Source of the DNA: Streptomyces spiramyceticus
GTDB taxonomy: Bacteria > Actinomycetota > Actinomycetes > Streptomycetales > Streptomycetaceae
Direction of reading: 5' to 3'
DNA: 64,000 nucleotides
Assembly (NCBI RefSeq): GCF_028807635.1
Contig: NZ_JARBAX010000001.1
Span: 4,885,501-4,949,500 of the forward strand
A program made the translations under genes and the position numbers. The notes under the pieces are model-generated. The model was not told the origin of the DNA. It worked only from the letters and a program-made list of their open reading frames with translations, and did no database searches. How positions within the stretch are numbered: position 1 is the stretch's first letter; every line of letters starts with the position of its first letter. Below, one piece after another: positions 54,134-62,654 of this stretch.

Positions 54134-54912
54134 GCATCACGAACCGGTACTTGAACCAGCTGGGGCCGCAGCTGACCGAACGCGACCTGTCCATCATCCA
54201 CGAGGTCGGCCGCTTCAAGCTGCTGACTGGCGGCCAGCTGGAACGGTTGTTCTTCGCCGACTGTTCTGACACCAGTCGGGCCCGCAACCGCCAAGCGGTG
54301 CTGCGGCGGCTGACCGGCCACCGGGTGCTGGCTCGGGTCGGTCAGCGGCGAGTCGGTGGAGCCCAGCGCGGTTCAGCCTCGTATTTCTACACGCTGGACG
54401 TGGCCGGACAGCACCTGGCTCAGGGCACCAGTGGCCGACCGCGCCGGCCCTACTCCTGGTACGAGCCCACCGCCGCCCACTTCTTGGCCGTGGCGGAGCT
54501 GTACGTGACGCTCACCGAGGGCGCCCGCAGTGGCAGCTTCGCTCTGCTCGACTTCCAGCCCGAGCCGTACTGCTGGCGGACCTTCGGCCACCGCATCCTC
54601 AAGCCCGACGCGTTCGCCCAGCTCGGGGTCGTCTATCCCGACGGCCGCCGTCGTAAGGGCAGCTTCTTCGTTGAGGTCGACCGGGCCAACCAGTACGGGG
54701 CCAAGATCGAGACCAAGCTGCCGCAGTACCTGGCCTACTACCAGCATCACCGCCAGGCGCAGCCGGAGCAGAGCTTCCCCCGCGTTGTTTTCTTCGCTCC
54801 GCACGAGCAGCGCATGAGGTACCTGCGCCGACTCATCGCGGAACGGCCGGACGCGCGTCACCTGTTCGCTGTGGGATCGCTGGATGACCCACTTGCCGTT
54901 CTGCTGAGCTGA
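54130..54912 (+). CDS. Replication-relaxation (Replic_Relax) family protein (copy 1)
   Basis: 260 aa from GTG 54130 (GTGA overlap with the ATPase; GGAGGAG 8 nt upstream). An N-terminal winged helix (LTERDLSIIHEVGRFKLLTGGQLERLFF) is followed by the family core (PDAFAQLGVVYPDGRRRKGSFFVEVDRANQ) with the VEVDR motif, and LPQYLAYYQ. Replic_Relax proteins are found on actinobacterial plasmids and integrative elements and are thought to help start replication or transfer; biochemical evidence is scant. The pairing with a TraG-like ATPase suggests a relaxosome accessory role. Confidence 0.85.
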   Translation: MSITNRYLNQLGPQLTERDLSIIHEVGRFKLLTGGQLERLFFADCSDTSRARNRQAVLRRLTGHRVLARVGQRRVGGAQRGSASYFYTLDVAGQHLAQGTSGRPRRPYSWYEPTAAHFLAVAELYVTLTEGARSGSFALLDFQPEPYCWRTFGHRILKPDAFAQLGVVYPDGRRRKGSFFVEVDRANQYGAKIETKLPQYLAYYQHHRQAQPEQSFPRVVFFAPHEQRMRYLRRLIAERPDARHLFAVGSLDDPLAVLLS

Positions 54913-55247
54913 AAGCAGCTCTCGTGCACGGCTTTGAAGGCTCTCGGGCTTGAATCAGCGGCCACCGCTGCTGACGCCCGACACCTGCTCTCCCTTGGGT
55001 TGTCGGATGAGCCGATTCGGTCATTGCTGTCGCCTGGCACCGTTTGACCCACGCATAACTCTGATCAGCGCATAAGCGCAAGAATCTGCCTGAGGCGTGC
55101 GCTCAGCGCACCGGGGGGTTCCGAGTGCGCCGATGACAGTCAGCCACCAGCGCGAGTAGCGTCCCCGGCCAGTAGCTGGGCGAGACACCGCGTGTCGCCG
55201 CCCCTTGGCTGCTGGGGTAAGGAAGTAACCGGGGGGAACGAAAGCCA
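54913..55247. other. Gene-free stretch
   Basis: 335 bp. A weak hairpin (gagctg 54906-54911 with cagctc 54916-54921) overlaps the Replic_Relax stop. Nothing else recognised; the promoter of the next small genes is expected here. Confidence 0.4.
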
Positions 55248-55622
55248 ATGAGCGACCACAACCGTCGGCAAGCCTCTGGGAACAATCAGAGCCCCGGACG
55301 CCGACCCGACAATCGGCGCGCGACAGGGCATCTGAGAGACAGGGTGGCTCGGGAATTTTCTGACGCGGCGACACGCGGGCTCGATGGTGTCCCGATCGCC
55401 GACGAGGCTCGGCCGACCTACCACCAATTCATCCTCACGGGCTTCGACGAGCTGATGGCGCATGAAGACGCCGAAGCCCGACTACCCGTAGCGACAGGAC
55501 GACTTGAACGCTTCACGGGCGAGCTGGCCAGCGAGACGCGTGGCAGAAGTCTTGCCGCAGTCACCTTGGCCGTGTTCGTCACGATCAAGGACCGCACCTG
55601 CCCACTGTGGCCGTTCTGCTAA
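55248..55622 (+). CDS. Hypothetical protein
   Basis: 124 aa from ATG 55248, following GGGGGGAA about 8 nt upstream. Basic, disordered N-terminus (HNRRQASGNNQSPGRRPDNRR), then a helical segment (ATYHQFILTGFDELMAHEDAEARLP-like) and a short C-terminal hydrophobic stretch ending in Cys-Pro-Leu-Trp-Pro-Phe-Cys. No family recognised. Next gene starts 16 bp later. Confidence 0.5.
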   Translation: MSDHNRRQASGNNQSPGRRPDNRRATGHLRDRVAREFSDAATRGLDGVPIADEARPTYHQFILTGFDELMAHEDAEARLPVATGRLERFTGELASETRGRSLAAVTLAVFVTIKDRTCPLWPFC

Positions 55623-55638
55623 GGCGAGGAAGACCGAT

Positions 55639-56004
55639 ATGGCGGCGTCAGAGGAAGCAGGGGAAGAGCGGCGGAAGCTGGCCCTGGCCGCGGCATCGGA
55701 GACAAGTAAGCACGTCCTCACACTGACGACCGTCGTGGTCACCATCACGATCAGCTTCGCGAAGGACATCGCCGGTGACGCGGCGGCGGCGGACCTTTTG
55801 TGGCTCAAGCTGGCCTGGCTGGCGCACGCCATTTCGGTTCTGGCCGGAGTGGGCACGCTGCTGGCTCTGGCCGGCACGGTCAGCGAGGGCGACGACACGA
55901 GATCGATCTACTCGACGAACATCCGGTTGCCAGCCGCTACCCAGATGGCCTTCTTCGGCCTCGGCCTCGGCCTCGTGGTGCTCTTCGGCGTTCTGGCCAC
56001 GTAG
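55639..56004 (+). CDS. Multi-helix membrane protein
   Basis: 121 aa from ATG 55639 (GCGAGGAAG ~9 nt upstream). Three hydrophobic segments: VLTLTTVVVTITISFAKDI, LAWLAHAISVLAGVGTLLALAG and MAFFGLGLGLVVLFGVLA. Such small three-helix proteins often accompany membrane-associated systems; no family is recognised. It is the last gene before the GTPase and is co-oriented with it. Confidence 0.65.
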   Translation: MAASEEAGEERRKLALAAASETSKHVLTLTTVVVTITISFAKDIAGDAAAADLLWLKLAWLAHAISVLAGVGTLLALAGTVSEGDDTRSIYSTNIRLPAATQMAFFGLGLGLVVLFGVLAT

Positions 56005-56144
56005 CTCAGCCGACCCCTCTATACCGCGCCCTGCAATCACTGCTGCACACGTCGCTTCGTCGCCATACCTGGCCTACGAGCAGCACCAAACACAGACCAG
56101 AGCGAAGTGATACCACCCCAAATCCGCCCAGGGAGGGACTCACC

Positions 56145-57254
56145 ATGAACACTGAAGCGCCCAACCAAGATTTCGACATCGCAGCCGTCTTTCAGGAGGG
56201 GCTCCTCCAGGCGCAGCAAGAAGAAGCCATGCTCAACATCATGCTGGCGGGCCGACCGGGAGTAGGGAAAAGTACCCTGGTTAACGCCATCTTCGGCCAG
56301 TCTATTGCCCCGGTCGGCACCGGAGCGCCCGTAACCAAGGAGATCAAGCGATACCGTCGGCCTAATGTGCCGGTAACGGTGTATGACACGCCTGGTTTTG
56401 AATTGGGAAAGAGCGCGACAGAAGTGGCTGACTACTTCCTGGGCCAGATCAAGACACAAGTAACAGCCGAAGGATCTGAGATCCATTTCGCTCTTTTTTG
56501 CAGTCTAGCCGCCAGTAAGAGGGTCGAGCCTTTCGAGGCTGACCTGATCAGGTCTCTAGCGGCGGAAGTTCACACGGCCTTCGTCTTGACTCAGTGTCTC
56601 GACAAGGAGGCGAAAGAGGTCACGGAGCTTCGGGCGCACATTGATTCTCTACGGCTCCCTATCCTGGGGGGACAGCCCTTCCCGGTGCTGGCTGAGGAAA
56701 TGATGGTTAAGATCGCTGGTCAGAGCATTTTGGTCAAGCCGTTTGGCCTTGGTGAGCTAATTAGCGCTCTAGCTCTGGTGCTGCCGGAGGCGCAAAAACG
56801 CACCCTCGCCAGCCGGCAGCGAGTAAACCTTGATCTGAAGGTAACGGAAGCGAATAGCATCGTAGCGGTAGCCGCGTTAAAGGCGGCTGCCATCGCTGCC
56901 GTGCCCATCCCGTTCTACGACATCGCCCCGCTGAGCGCGCTCCAGGTGAGGATGTTCGCCCAGATCACGACGGTGATGGGGTTTACGGTGGAGCCCAAGT
57001 CTTTGGCTGCGGCCTGTGCGGCCGTTATCGGAGCGGGAACGGCAGCCAGGTCGGCAGCTAGCTTGCTGAAAGTCGTCTTCCCTCTCGTTGGGGGTGCCGT
57101 AAACGCCAGTATTGCCGGTTCGACAACGTACGCGATGGGCACTGCCTACATCAAGGCGTGTGAGGGGCTGTTGAGGGCTCAGATCGCCGGGGTGCCAATT
57201 GATCAGAAGGACGTCATCGGCGCGTTGGTCAGGGAATGGAAGAAGGCCCGCTGA
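56145..57254 (+). CDS. Era/YcjX-like GTPase with membrane-associated (DUF697-like) C-terminus
   Basis: 369 aa from ATG 56145 with GGGAGGG 8 nt upstream. GTPase motifs: G1 GRPGVGKST (36-44), a Thr-rich G2 region (VGTGAPVTKEI), G3 DTPG (81-84) and a G4-like TQCLD (149-153). The C-terminal ~160 residues contain hydrophobic, Ala-rich helices (IVAVAALKAAAIAAVPIPFYD, ALQVRMFAQITTVMGF) and a KSLAAACAAVIGAG segment typical of DUF697/YcjF domains. Such GTPases (Era/dynamin side) act at membranes. Codon use is AT-richer than neighbours, so it was probably acquired separately. Confidence 0.78.
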   Translation: MNTEAPNQDFDIAAVFQEGLLQAQQEEAMLNIMLAGRPGVGKSTLVNAIFGQSIAPVGTGAPVTKEIKRYRRPNVPVTVYDTPGFELGKSATEVADYFLGQIKTQVTAEGSEIHFALFCSLAASKRVEPFEADLIRSLAAEVHTAFVLTQCLDKEAKEVTELRAHIDSLRLPILGGQPFPVLAEEMMVKIAGQSILVKPFGLGELISALALVLPEAQKRTLASRQRVNLDLKVTEANSIVAVAALKAAAIAAVPIPFYDIAPLSALQVRMFAQITTVMGFTVEPKSLAAACAAVIGAGTAARSAASLLKVVFPLVGGAVNASIAGSTTYAMGTAYIKACEGLLRAQIAGVPIDQKDVIGALVREWKKAR

Positions 57255-57652
57255 CCATTGCTCCAGCCGCCGGTGCTTTTCCCGTCGCCGCTGTGGTCGT
57301 CAGTGAGCGGAACCGTCTTGACGGCGAAGCCCCATGACCGCGTTGCACGTGCTGGCAGCACATCCGGAGAGGTCCCCGAAGAGGCGCTGGCCTCTACGCG
57401 TCGGCCTACGCCTCGGGCTACGCGTCGAACACGGCCAATGGTGGCCTGACCTGCTCAGACGCCCCATTCTGCCGCGGACAACCTTCGGTCCTCCCGCTAA
57501 CTACTCGCCGATCGTCAGCCAGTCGTCGCCTTGCCATCAAGGTCGTTCGTCCTCCCCTCCGCTCATCATCGGCTGTCGGGTGCGGGCGCTCCACCTTGGA
57601 CGGCAGCTCCTACTGGCTCGTATCGGTCTCGTAGTTAGCGGGAGGACCAGAC
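57255..57652. other. Intergenic region with an 18-bp inverted repeat
   Basis: 398 bp with no supported gene. The distinctive feature is the inverted repeat 57487-57504/57631-57648 listed next. Confidence 0.5.
57487..57648 (+). promoter_or_regulatory. Inverted repeat that can mask the ribosome-binding site of the next gene
   Basis: ggtcctcccgctaactac (57487-57504) is the exact complement of 57631-57648. The right arm contains GGAGGACC, the ribosome-binding site of the gene starting at 57653. In RNA the arms would bury that site in an 18-bp stem. Confidence 0.6.
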
Positions 57653-57976
57653 ATGGCCCGATATGTGAATAGGGAAACAGGCGAGATTACTGAGATCACC
57701 GACGTAGCGCGGTTTGGCAGGTTGCAAGTCCTGCTCCTACGGCAAAGTAAACCGGTCTCGAATTTGTGGCACAAACGCCCGGCTCCGACCACCGATCTGG
57801 TGCGATTTCGCAAGGTGCAAGACCGGTGCGTACAGGACAGCCAACCCGTCTGGAAGCTGCGACAACGGGACAGTCGGCGTAAGGCCCGCAACAGGTGGCT
57901 TCGGGGACTGATAAACCACTTCGGTCCACTGGTCATCTGGGCCGGAGTAGCGGCCATCATTCTCGTCACTCGCTAA
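57653..57976 (+). CDS. Small protein with C-terminal membrane helix
   Basis: 107 aa from ATG 57653 (GGAGG 8 nt upstream, in the inverted repeat). Opens MARYVNRETGEITEITDVARFGRL, then a basic stretch, and ends with a hydrophobic helix (GPLVIWAGVAAIILVTR), so it is probably tail-anchored. No family recognised. Confidence 0.6.
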   Translation: MARYVNRETGEITEITDVARFGRLQVLLLRQSKPVSNLWHKRPAPTTDLVRFRKVQDRCVQDSQPVWKLRQRDSRRKARNRWLRGLINHFGPLVIWAGVAAIILVTR

Positions 57977-58376
57977 CGCACCACACCAACTAACGGAGGA
58001 CTCCACGAATGGGTCGGACCACCGGCCCCGCCCAAGCAAGGCCCTTGACAGGAGGGTCGCCATTTCGGACGGCCTGAGCGGAAAATTCGTATCTGGACGG
58101 CCCCCTCGAATGGCTTGGCTCTGCCGGTCACTGAAAGGCGGATAAACGCTTGGCCGATCCACAAAGGTATTGACTTTTTGATCATGGTGTGCTATAAGAG
58201 ATAGGCAATCTTTGCTTGCCCAAGCTTTTTTGCAAGCCCGCCTCCCGCTGCCGCCATCCTGGCCGCGCGGTAGGTAACGCAGTCGCCCGTCGCTCTAGCG
58301 GCTGCATTTATGTCCGGATTCTCGGTCCGTAAGGTCCCTCGTTCGCGCCCTCCATTAACCAAACTGGAGGCCGCCT
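57977..58376. other. Promoter and leader of the second transfer module
   Basis: 400 bp without a gene. It carries a near-consensus promoter (58170-58198) and then a ~170-nt leader with a small hairpin (gcttgc 58214-58219 / gcaagc 58232-58237 around a T-rich loop). GGAGG at 58364-58368 serves the next gene. Confidence 0.55.
58170..58198 (+). promoter_or_regulatory. Near-consensus vegetative promoter
   Basis: TTGACT (58170-58175), 17 nt, TATAAG (58193-58198), in an AT-rich patch unusual for this GC-rich DNA. It should drive the second TraG-like/Replic_Relax module. Confidence 0.8.
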
Positions 58377-60656
58377 GTGGGTGACACAACTTCGCTTGTC
58401 GCAAGCGCCGCGCTCCTTAGCGCCACCATTGGAATCATCCTTCTTCTCCGCTATCGCGATCAGCTGCACCGAGACACCGGACGTTTGACGTACCGACTCG
58501 ACTTTCCACGTGATCTGTCTTCTGGGCAGGCCAAGGCCTTCATGTACGTCCTCTCACGGCTTCGTCCGTCGCGAGGATGGCTGTTCGGCCGCGACAGCGT
58601 GGTTTTCGAGTGGGTCGGTCGTCCCGGCGTGATCGAGCACCGATTACGAGTGCCTCAAGCCCAAGCCGACGTGCTGCTCCGGCAGCTGCGCGGCATCGTG
58701 CCCAACCTGCGCACCACGCCCGTCCCCAATCCAGTTCTGCCACCGGCCACCTGGCTTCGCCGTATCCGCCTGACCACGACGGCCCGACCGTTACGGACCG
58801 ACACGTCCGCCGGTTTCGCGGTGGCCCTGCTCAGTACGCTCCAGCCGCTCGGTGCGGAGGAGACACTGCTGTACCAGCTGGTGGTCTATCCCGTCCGGAC
58901 GCCTCGGGCCGTTAGTTCCCGCCCTCACCGATCCCAGGTCTTACCGCCTTGGCTGCATCGGCTGGGGCAACTCCTGACGGCCGCTCCGCCGCCCATGACG
59001 GACCGGCAAGCCTTGGCCGAGTTCCGCGCCAAAGTGGCCGAGCCGTGGGTGGCTGTGGTGGGTCGGGTTGGGGCTAGCGCCGCCGACCGACCCCGCGCCC
59101 ATTTCCTCGTGGGTCGGCTCATGGCCACGCTCCACCAGCTCGACCGGGACGGCGCGGCCCTGGTGCCCCGCTGGTTACCTCGTCGCGCGGCTTACTGGCT
59201 GGCCCGAGCCGCCACCGGTATGACCGTCGCCCCCGTCTACGTCAACGCCGAGGAGGCGGCCACGCTGCTGGCCTGGCCGTTGGCTGGTCCGACCGTCCCC
59301 GGCCTGAGTCTCAAAGGCGGTCCGGTCTTTCCGCCGACGCCGGAGGTGCCCACCACCGGACGTGTCCTGGGTATCGCGACCTACCCCGGTCTGGAGCGCC
59401 CAGTCGCAGTGACGCCCACGGACGCCCTGCACCAGTTAGTAACCGGCCCGACAGGCTCCGGCAAAAGCACGTTGCTGCTAGGTGAGATCACCCAGGACCT
59501 TCAAGCTGGCCGCGGCGTCATCCTGATCGACCCTGGTGGTGACCTTGCTCGTGAGGCGGCTGACCGCATCCCCCCACACCGCGCCGGCGACCTGATTTAC
59601 ATCGACCTGGCCGACCCGACTCCTGTCGGGGTCAATCCGCTGGACTGCGCGCCGGCAGACGCCGAGCTGGTCGCCGACCAGATGCTGGAGCTGATCCGGG
59701 CCAACGCTGACAGTTGGGGCCCACGGCTGGAGGAAGTCCTGCGCGCCGCCCTCGTCTTACTGGCCGCCAGTCCCGGCATGACGCTGGTGGAACTGCCGGC
59801 CGTCCTCTTGGACGAACCCTTCCGAGCTGCCTTGCTGGCCCGTCTCGACCCAACCTTCGCCCCGACCGTGGGAGCTTTCTTCTCTCGCTTCGACGACTGG
59901 AGCGAAGGCGAACGGGAGCAAGCCGTCTCGGCCGTGCTCAACAAAGTCTCGCCCCTGACCGACCGTCGCCGACTGCGCGCCATGTTGGGTCAAGCTCACC
60001 CGAGCTGGACCATGCAACAGGTCGTTGACCAGGGGCAGATCCTGCTGGTGGCGCTGCCGTCCGGCCTGGCTGGCTCGTACGCCGTTGACCTGGTGGGCGG
60101 GATGCTCGTTCGCCTGGTCTGGAACGCCGTCCAGCGCCGCGCCGCCACCGTCCGCCAGCAGCGGCGACCCGTCACCCTCTACATCGACGAAGCCGCTCGC
60201 TTCCTACGCTCCGGCGCTGACCTGGCCGACATGCTGGCTCGGGCGCGCGGCCACGGGCTGGAAGTGGTGGCCGCCTTGCAGCACCTGGCCCAAGCGCCGC
60301 CCCGGTTGCGCGCAGCGCTCTTGAGCGAAGCCCGCACCAAGGTCGCCTTGCAGCCCACCAGCGATGACGCGGTCACCTTGGCCCGGGCCTTCGGGCCACT
60401 GGTCAAACCGGATGACCTGCTGACGCTGGAGCCGCGTACGGCCATCGCGGTTGTGGCCACGGCTGGCAACGTCAGTCCACCGGTCACGATTGCCACCAGC
60501 CCGCCGCCACCGACCACCGGCTCCGGCCCGGTTGCTCGGGCCGCCTCGCGCTCGTCGTACGGCCGCACCCTGACTGAGGTGGAGCAGGAAATCGCCTCTC
60601 GTCGCGGCCTGTCCTGGGCCACGACCGACGCACGGGTGTCGAAGCCAGGGCTGTAG
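58377..60656 (+). CDS. TraG/VirD4-like coupling ATPase (copy 2), membrane-anchored
   Basis: 759 aa from GTG 58377. Unlike copy 1 it starts with a membrane helix (LVASAALLSATIGIILLL). ATPase core: Walker A GPTGSGKST at 357-365, GVILIDPGGDLAREA, Walker B LYIDEAAR at 601-608, LQHLAQAPPRLR. Copy 2 has Gly where copy 1 has Lys after DP (DPGGD versus DPKGD). The tail is Pro/Thr-rich. The two copies are diverged, not recent duplicates. The downstream Replic_Relax gene follows after 129 bp. Confidence 0.85.
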   Translation: MGDTTSLVASAALLSATIGIILLLRYRDQLHRDTGRLTYRLDFPRDLSSGQAKAFMYVLSRLRPSRGWLFGRDSVVFEWVGRPGVIEHRLRVPQAQADVLLRQLRGIVPNLRTTPVPNPVLPPATWLRRIRLTTTARPLRTDTSAGFAVALLSTLQPLGAEETLLYQLVVYPVRTPRAVSSRPHRSQVLPPWLHRLGQLLTAAPPPMTDRQALAEFRAKVAEPWVAVVGRVGASAADRPRAHFLVGRLMATLHQLDRDGAALVPRWLPRRAAYWLARAATGMTVAPVYVNAEEAATLLAWPLAGPTVPGLSLKGGPVFPPTPEVPTTGRVLGIATYPGLERPVAVTPTDALHQLVTGPTGSGKSTLLLGEITQDLQAGRGVILIDPGGDLAREAADRIPPHRAGDLIYIDLADPTPVGVNPLDCAPADAELVADQMLELIRANADSWGPRLEEVLRAALVLLAASPGMTLVELPAVLLDEPFRAALLARLDPTFAPTVGAFFSRFDDWSEGEREQAVSAVLNKVSPLTDRRRLRAMLGQAHPSWTMQQVVDQGQILLVALPSGLAGSYAVDLVGGMLVRLVWNAVQRRAATVRQQRRPVTLYIDEAARFLRSGADLADMLARARGHGLEVVAALQHLAQAPPRLRAALLSEARTKVALQPTSDDAVTLARAFGPLVKPDDLLTLEPRTAIAVVATAGNVSPPVTIATSPPPPTTGSGPVARAASRSSYGRTLTEVEQEIASRRGLSWATTDARVSKPGL

Positions 60657-60785
60657 GAGCGGTGTCGCGAAACCTGTCGCGACTCGTCACCACTTCGACG
60701 CCGGTTGTATCTGGCAAACCCCAAATCATGCGTATGAAAAGTATGCGTTTATCCCCACCCCATTTACTAAGAACGGAGGTCCGCC

Positions 60786-61598
60786 ATAGCTCCTGCTGCT
60801 CATCAGCCCTTAGTTCTCAGCCGCTTACAGCGGATCGAAGCCAGTCTCACCCCGCGCGAACGCACCGTCCTGGAAGTGCTCGGGACCATCAAGGTAGCCA
60901 CCACCAACCACATCGCTCAGGTGGTCTTCGCCGACCACGTGCCCGTCACCGCTCAGCGTCTCGCGCAACGTCACTTGCAGCGTCTGACTCGGTTCGGTTT
61001 GGTGCACCGCTTCGACAACGTGTCCCAGGAGCACCGCCGCCGGGGCGCCTCCGGCTTTGTCCACGGACCGACCAGCGCTGGCCTGCGCCTGGTGGGCCGC
61101 GAGCCGCACCGCGGTCAGCGCAAAGCCTGGCAGCCGACTCCGGCCCGGATTGACCACTGGCTAGCCATTACTGACCTCTACGTCTGCCTGGCCGTCGACG
61201 CTCGGGCGGGCGGCCCCATCATCCGGGAGTTCCTGGTCGAGGGGGAGGCCAAGCGAACCTTTCGTGACGCGAGCCTGCGCCAGCGCTTCATCTATCCCGA
61301 TGTGTTGGTGCGGCTCCTGCACGACGGTCTGGAGCTGTCCTGGTTCGTTGAAATCGACCGGGGGAGCGAGGGGCTGTTGCCCATCGCTCAGAAGTGCCGG
61401 GCGTACCGCGCCTACGAGCTCTCCGGTCTGGAGCAGGCCCAGCACGCCGTCTTCCCGGGAGTCCTGTTCGTCGTTCCCGACGAGCACCGAGCCCGTCGCC
61501 TGGGTGGCGTCATTGCCGCCCAACCAGCCAGCGCCCGCGGTCTGTTCCAGGTGGCGAGGCAGTCCGACGCGCTGGCGGCGCTGCGTACTCCGACGTGA
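60786..61598 (+). CDS. Replication-relaxation (Replic_Relax) family protein (copy 2), no canonical start codon
   Basis: 270 codons if initiated at ATA 60786, which has a perfect GGAGGT site 5 nt upstream. The frame upstream closes at TAA 60768-60770 and contains no ATG, GTG or TTG before GTG 60876. Starting at 60876 would delete the first helices of the winged-helix domain (LSRLQRIEASLTPRERTVLEV). Core features match copy 1: IDHWLAITDLYVCLAVD, RFIYPDVLVRL, WFVEIDRGSEG. Either the ATA is a rare start or an ATG was mutated and expression is reduced. Confidence 0.7.
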   Translation: MAPAAHQPLVLSRLQRIEASLTPRERTVLEVLGTIKVATTNHIAQVVFADHVPVTAQRLAQRHLQRLTRFGLVHRFDNVSQEHRRRGASGFVHGPTSAGLRLVGREPHRGQRKAWQPTPARIDHWLAITDLYVCLAVDARAGGPIIREFLVEGEAKRTFRDASLRQRFIYPDVLVRLLHDGLELSWFVEIDRGSEGLLPIAQKCRAYRAYELSGLEQAQHAVFPGVLFVVPDEHRARRLGGVIAAQPASARGLFQVARQSDALAALRTPT

Positions 61599-61662
61599 GT
61601 CGCACGGCGGGCTCCCTCGCCGTTCAGTCCCACCCGTGACCTCAACAAGAAAGGAGACCGCA

Positions 61663-61926
61663 TTGCCAACCAACGCCACCGACATTGCTGCCTATCAATA
61701 CCTTGACCAGACCGTTTGCCCCCAATGCACCAAAGACGTGCTGACCCCGTTTGAGCTGGTGGGCGACCCGGATCGCAGCACCGAAGACGTCCTCAACGAC
61801 ATGGCTCAGCGCTGGCGCATCGACCGTCACGCGGACGATTTCAGCTCCGAGGACTTCCCTAAGCCGATTTACGCGCCCGACCTGATCCCCGGTGAGTCCT
61901 GCTTCGTCTGCGGCACCAAGCTCTGA
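61663..61926 (+). CDS. Small zinc-ribbon-like protein
   Basis: 87 aa from TTG 61663 with AAAGGAG 7 nt upstream; a GTG at 61636 would contain that site. Two Cys pairs, CPQC (near residue 19) and CFVC (near 82), flank an acidic middle, suggesting a zinc-binding fold. Co-oriented with the transfer genes. No family recognised. Confidence 0.6.
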   Translation: MPTNATDIAAYQYLDQTVCPQCTKDVLTPFELVGDPDRSTEDVLNDMAQRWRIDRHADDFSSEDFPKPIYAPDLIPGESCFVCGTKL

Positions 61927-61940
61927 CTTCGGTCATGGCG

Positions 61941-61992
61941 GACGCCCACCTGACCAGCCGGATTTGGGCGACCGGCTGGTCGGGCGGGCGTC
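61941..61992. terminator. Long imperfect hairpin terminator
   Basis: gaccagccgg (61952-61961) pairs with 61972-61981; the flanks gacgcccacc/ggcgggcgtc extend the stem with one mismatch. It lies between the zinc-ribbon and next gene. Confidence 0.7.
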
Positions 61993-62061
61993 TGCCCGGG
62001 GCGACTGAGCGCTTAAGCCTCACACCGAAATTGAGCGCTTGTTCTTTGAAGGGAGTCAGCC

Positions 62062-62643
62062 ATGGAGCTGACCACTGAGGTGCTGCGGACCATGCCGCCG
62101 CAGGACCTGGCCACCCACCTGCCCGCCGTGGTGGGCATGGGTGATGGCATTGGCGTCATTCTCCGCCTGGTCGACACCGACCTGCTGGAGGTGTTCTACG
62201 CCGGTGGCTTCACCGCCATTGGCACCCGGGTACTGGAGATCCAGCCGGTGCCGGACCGCGATCAGCAGCTGGACGCCATGCGGACGGCCACCGAAGCCCT
62301 GACCATCTGCCGCCGGGTGGCGCTGGAGCAGCACGCCGAACAGCGTGACGTCCATGCTTCCCAACTGGCGGACATCCGGGAGTACGCCATCGAGGCCCAT
62401 GAAGACGGCAGCATCTGCCGGGACGGTCTGGACAGCTTCCTCAGCCGGTTCGACCTCACGCCGTACTGCGCGCGGGTCAAGGTGATCTACACCATCACCG
62501 GCAGCTACGAGGCTGACCGGACCAACGAAATCGCTGCCCAGCAGGACGCCGAGCTGCACCTGACACCCGACCTGTCGGCCCTGGACGATGTGGATGACTA
62601 CACCATCCAGTACGACGTCGCCGTCGAGGTCGAGGAGCTCTAA
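62062..62643 (+). CDS. Hypothetical protein
   Basis: 193 aa from ATG 62062 (GAAGGGAG ~7 nt upstream). Acidic throughout. Notable segments are LPAVVGMGDGIGVILRLVDTDLLEVFYAGG and YTITGSYEADRTNEIAAQQDAELH, suggesting mixed alpha/beta folds. No family recognised. Part of a run of small plasmid-like genes. Confidence 0.6.
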   Translation: MELTTEVLRTMPPQDLATHLPAVVGMGDGIGVILRLVDTDLLEVFYAGGFTAIGTRVLEIQPVPDRDQQLDAMRTATEALTICRRVALEQHAEQRDVHASQLADIREYAIEAHEDGSICRDGLDSFLSRFDLTPYCARVKVIYTITGSYEADRTNEIAAQQDAELHLTPDLSALDDVDDYTIQYDVAVEVEEL

Positions 62644-62654
62644 GGAGCGCGGCC

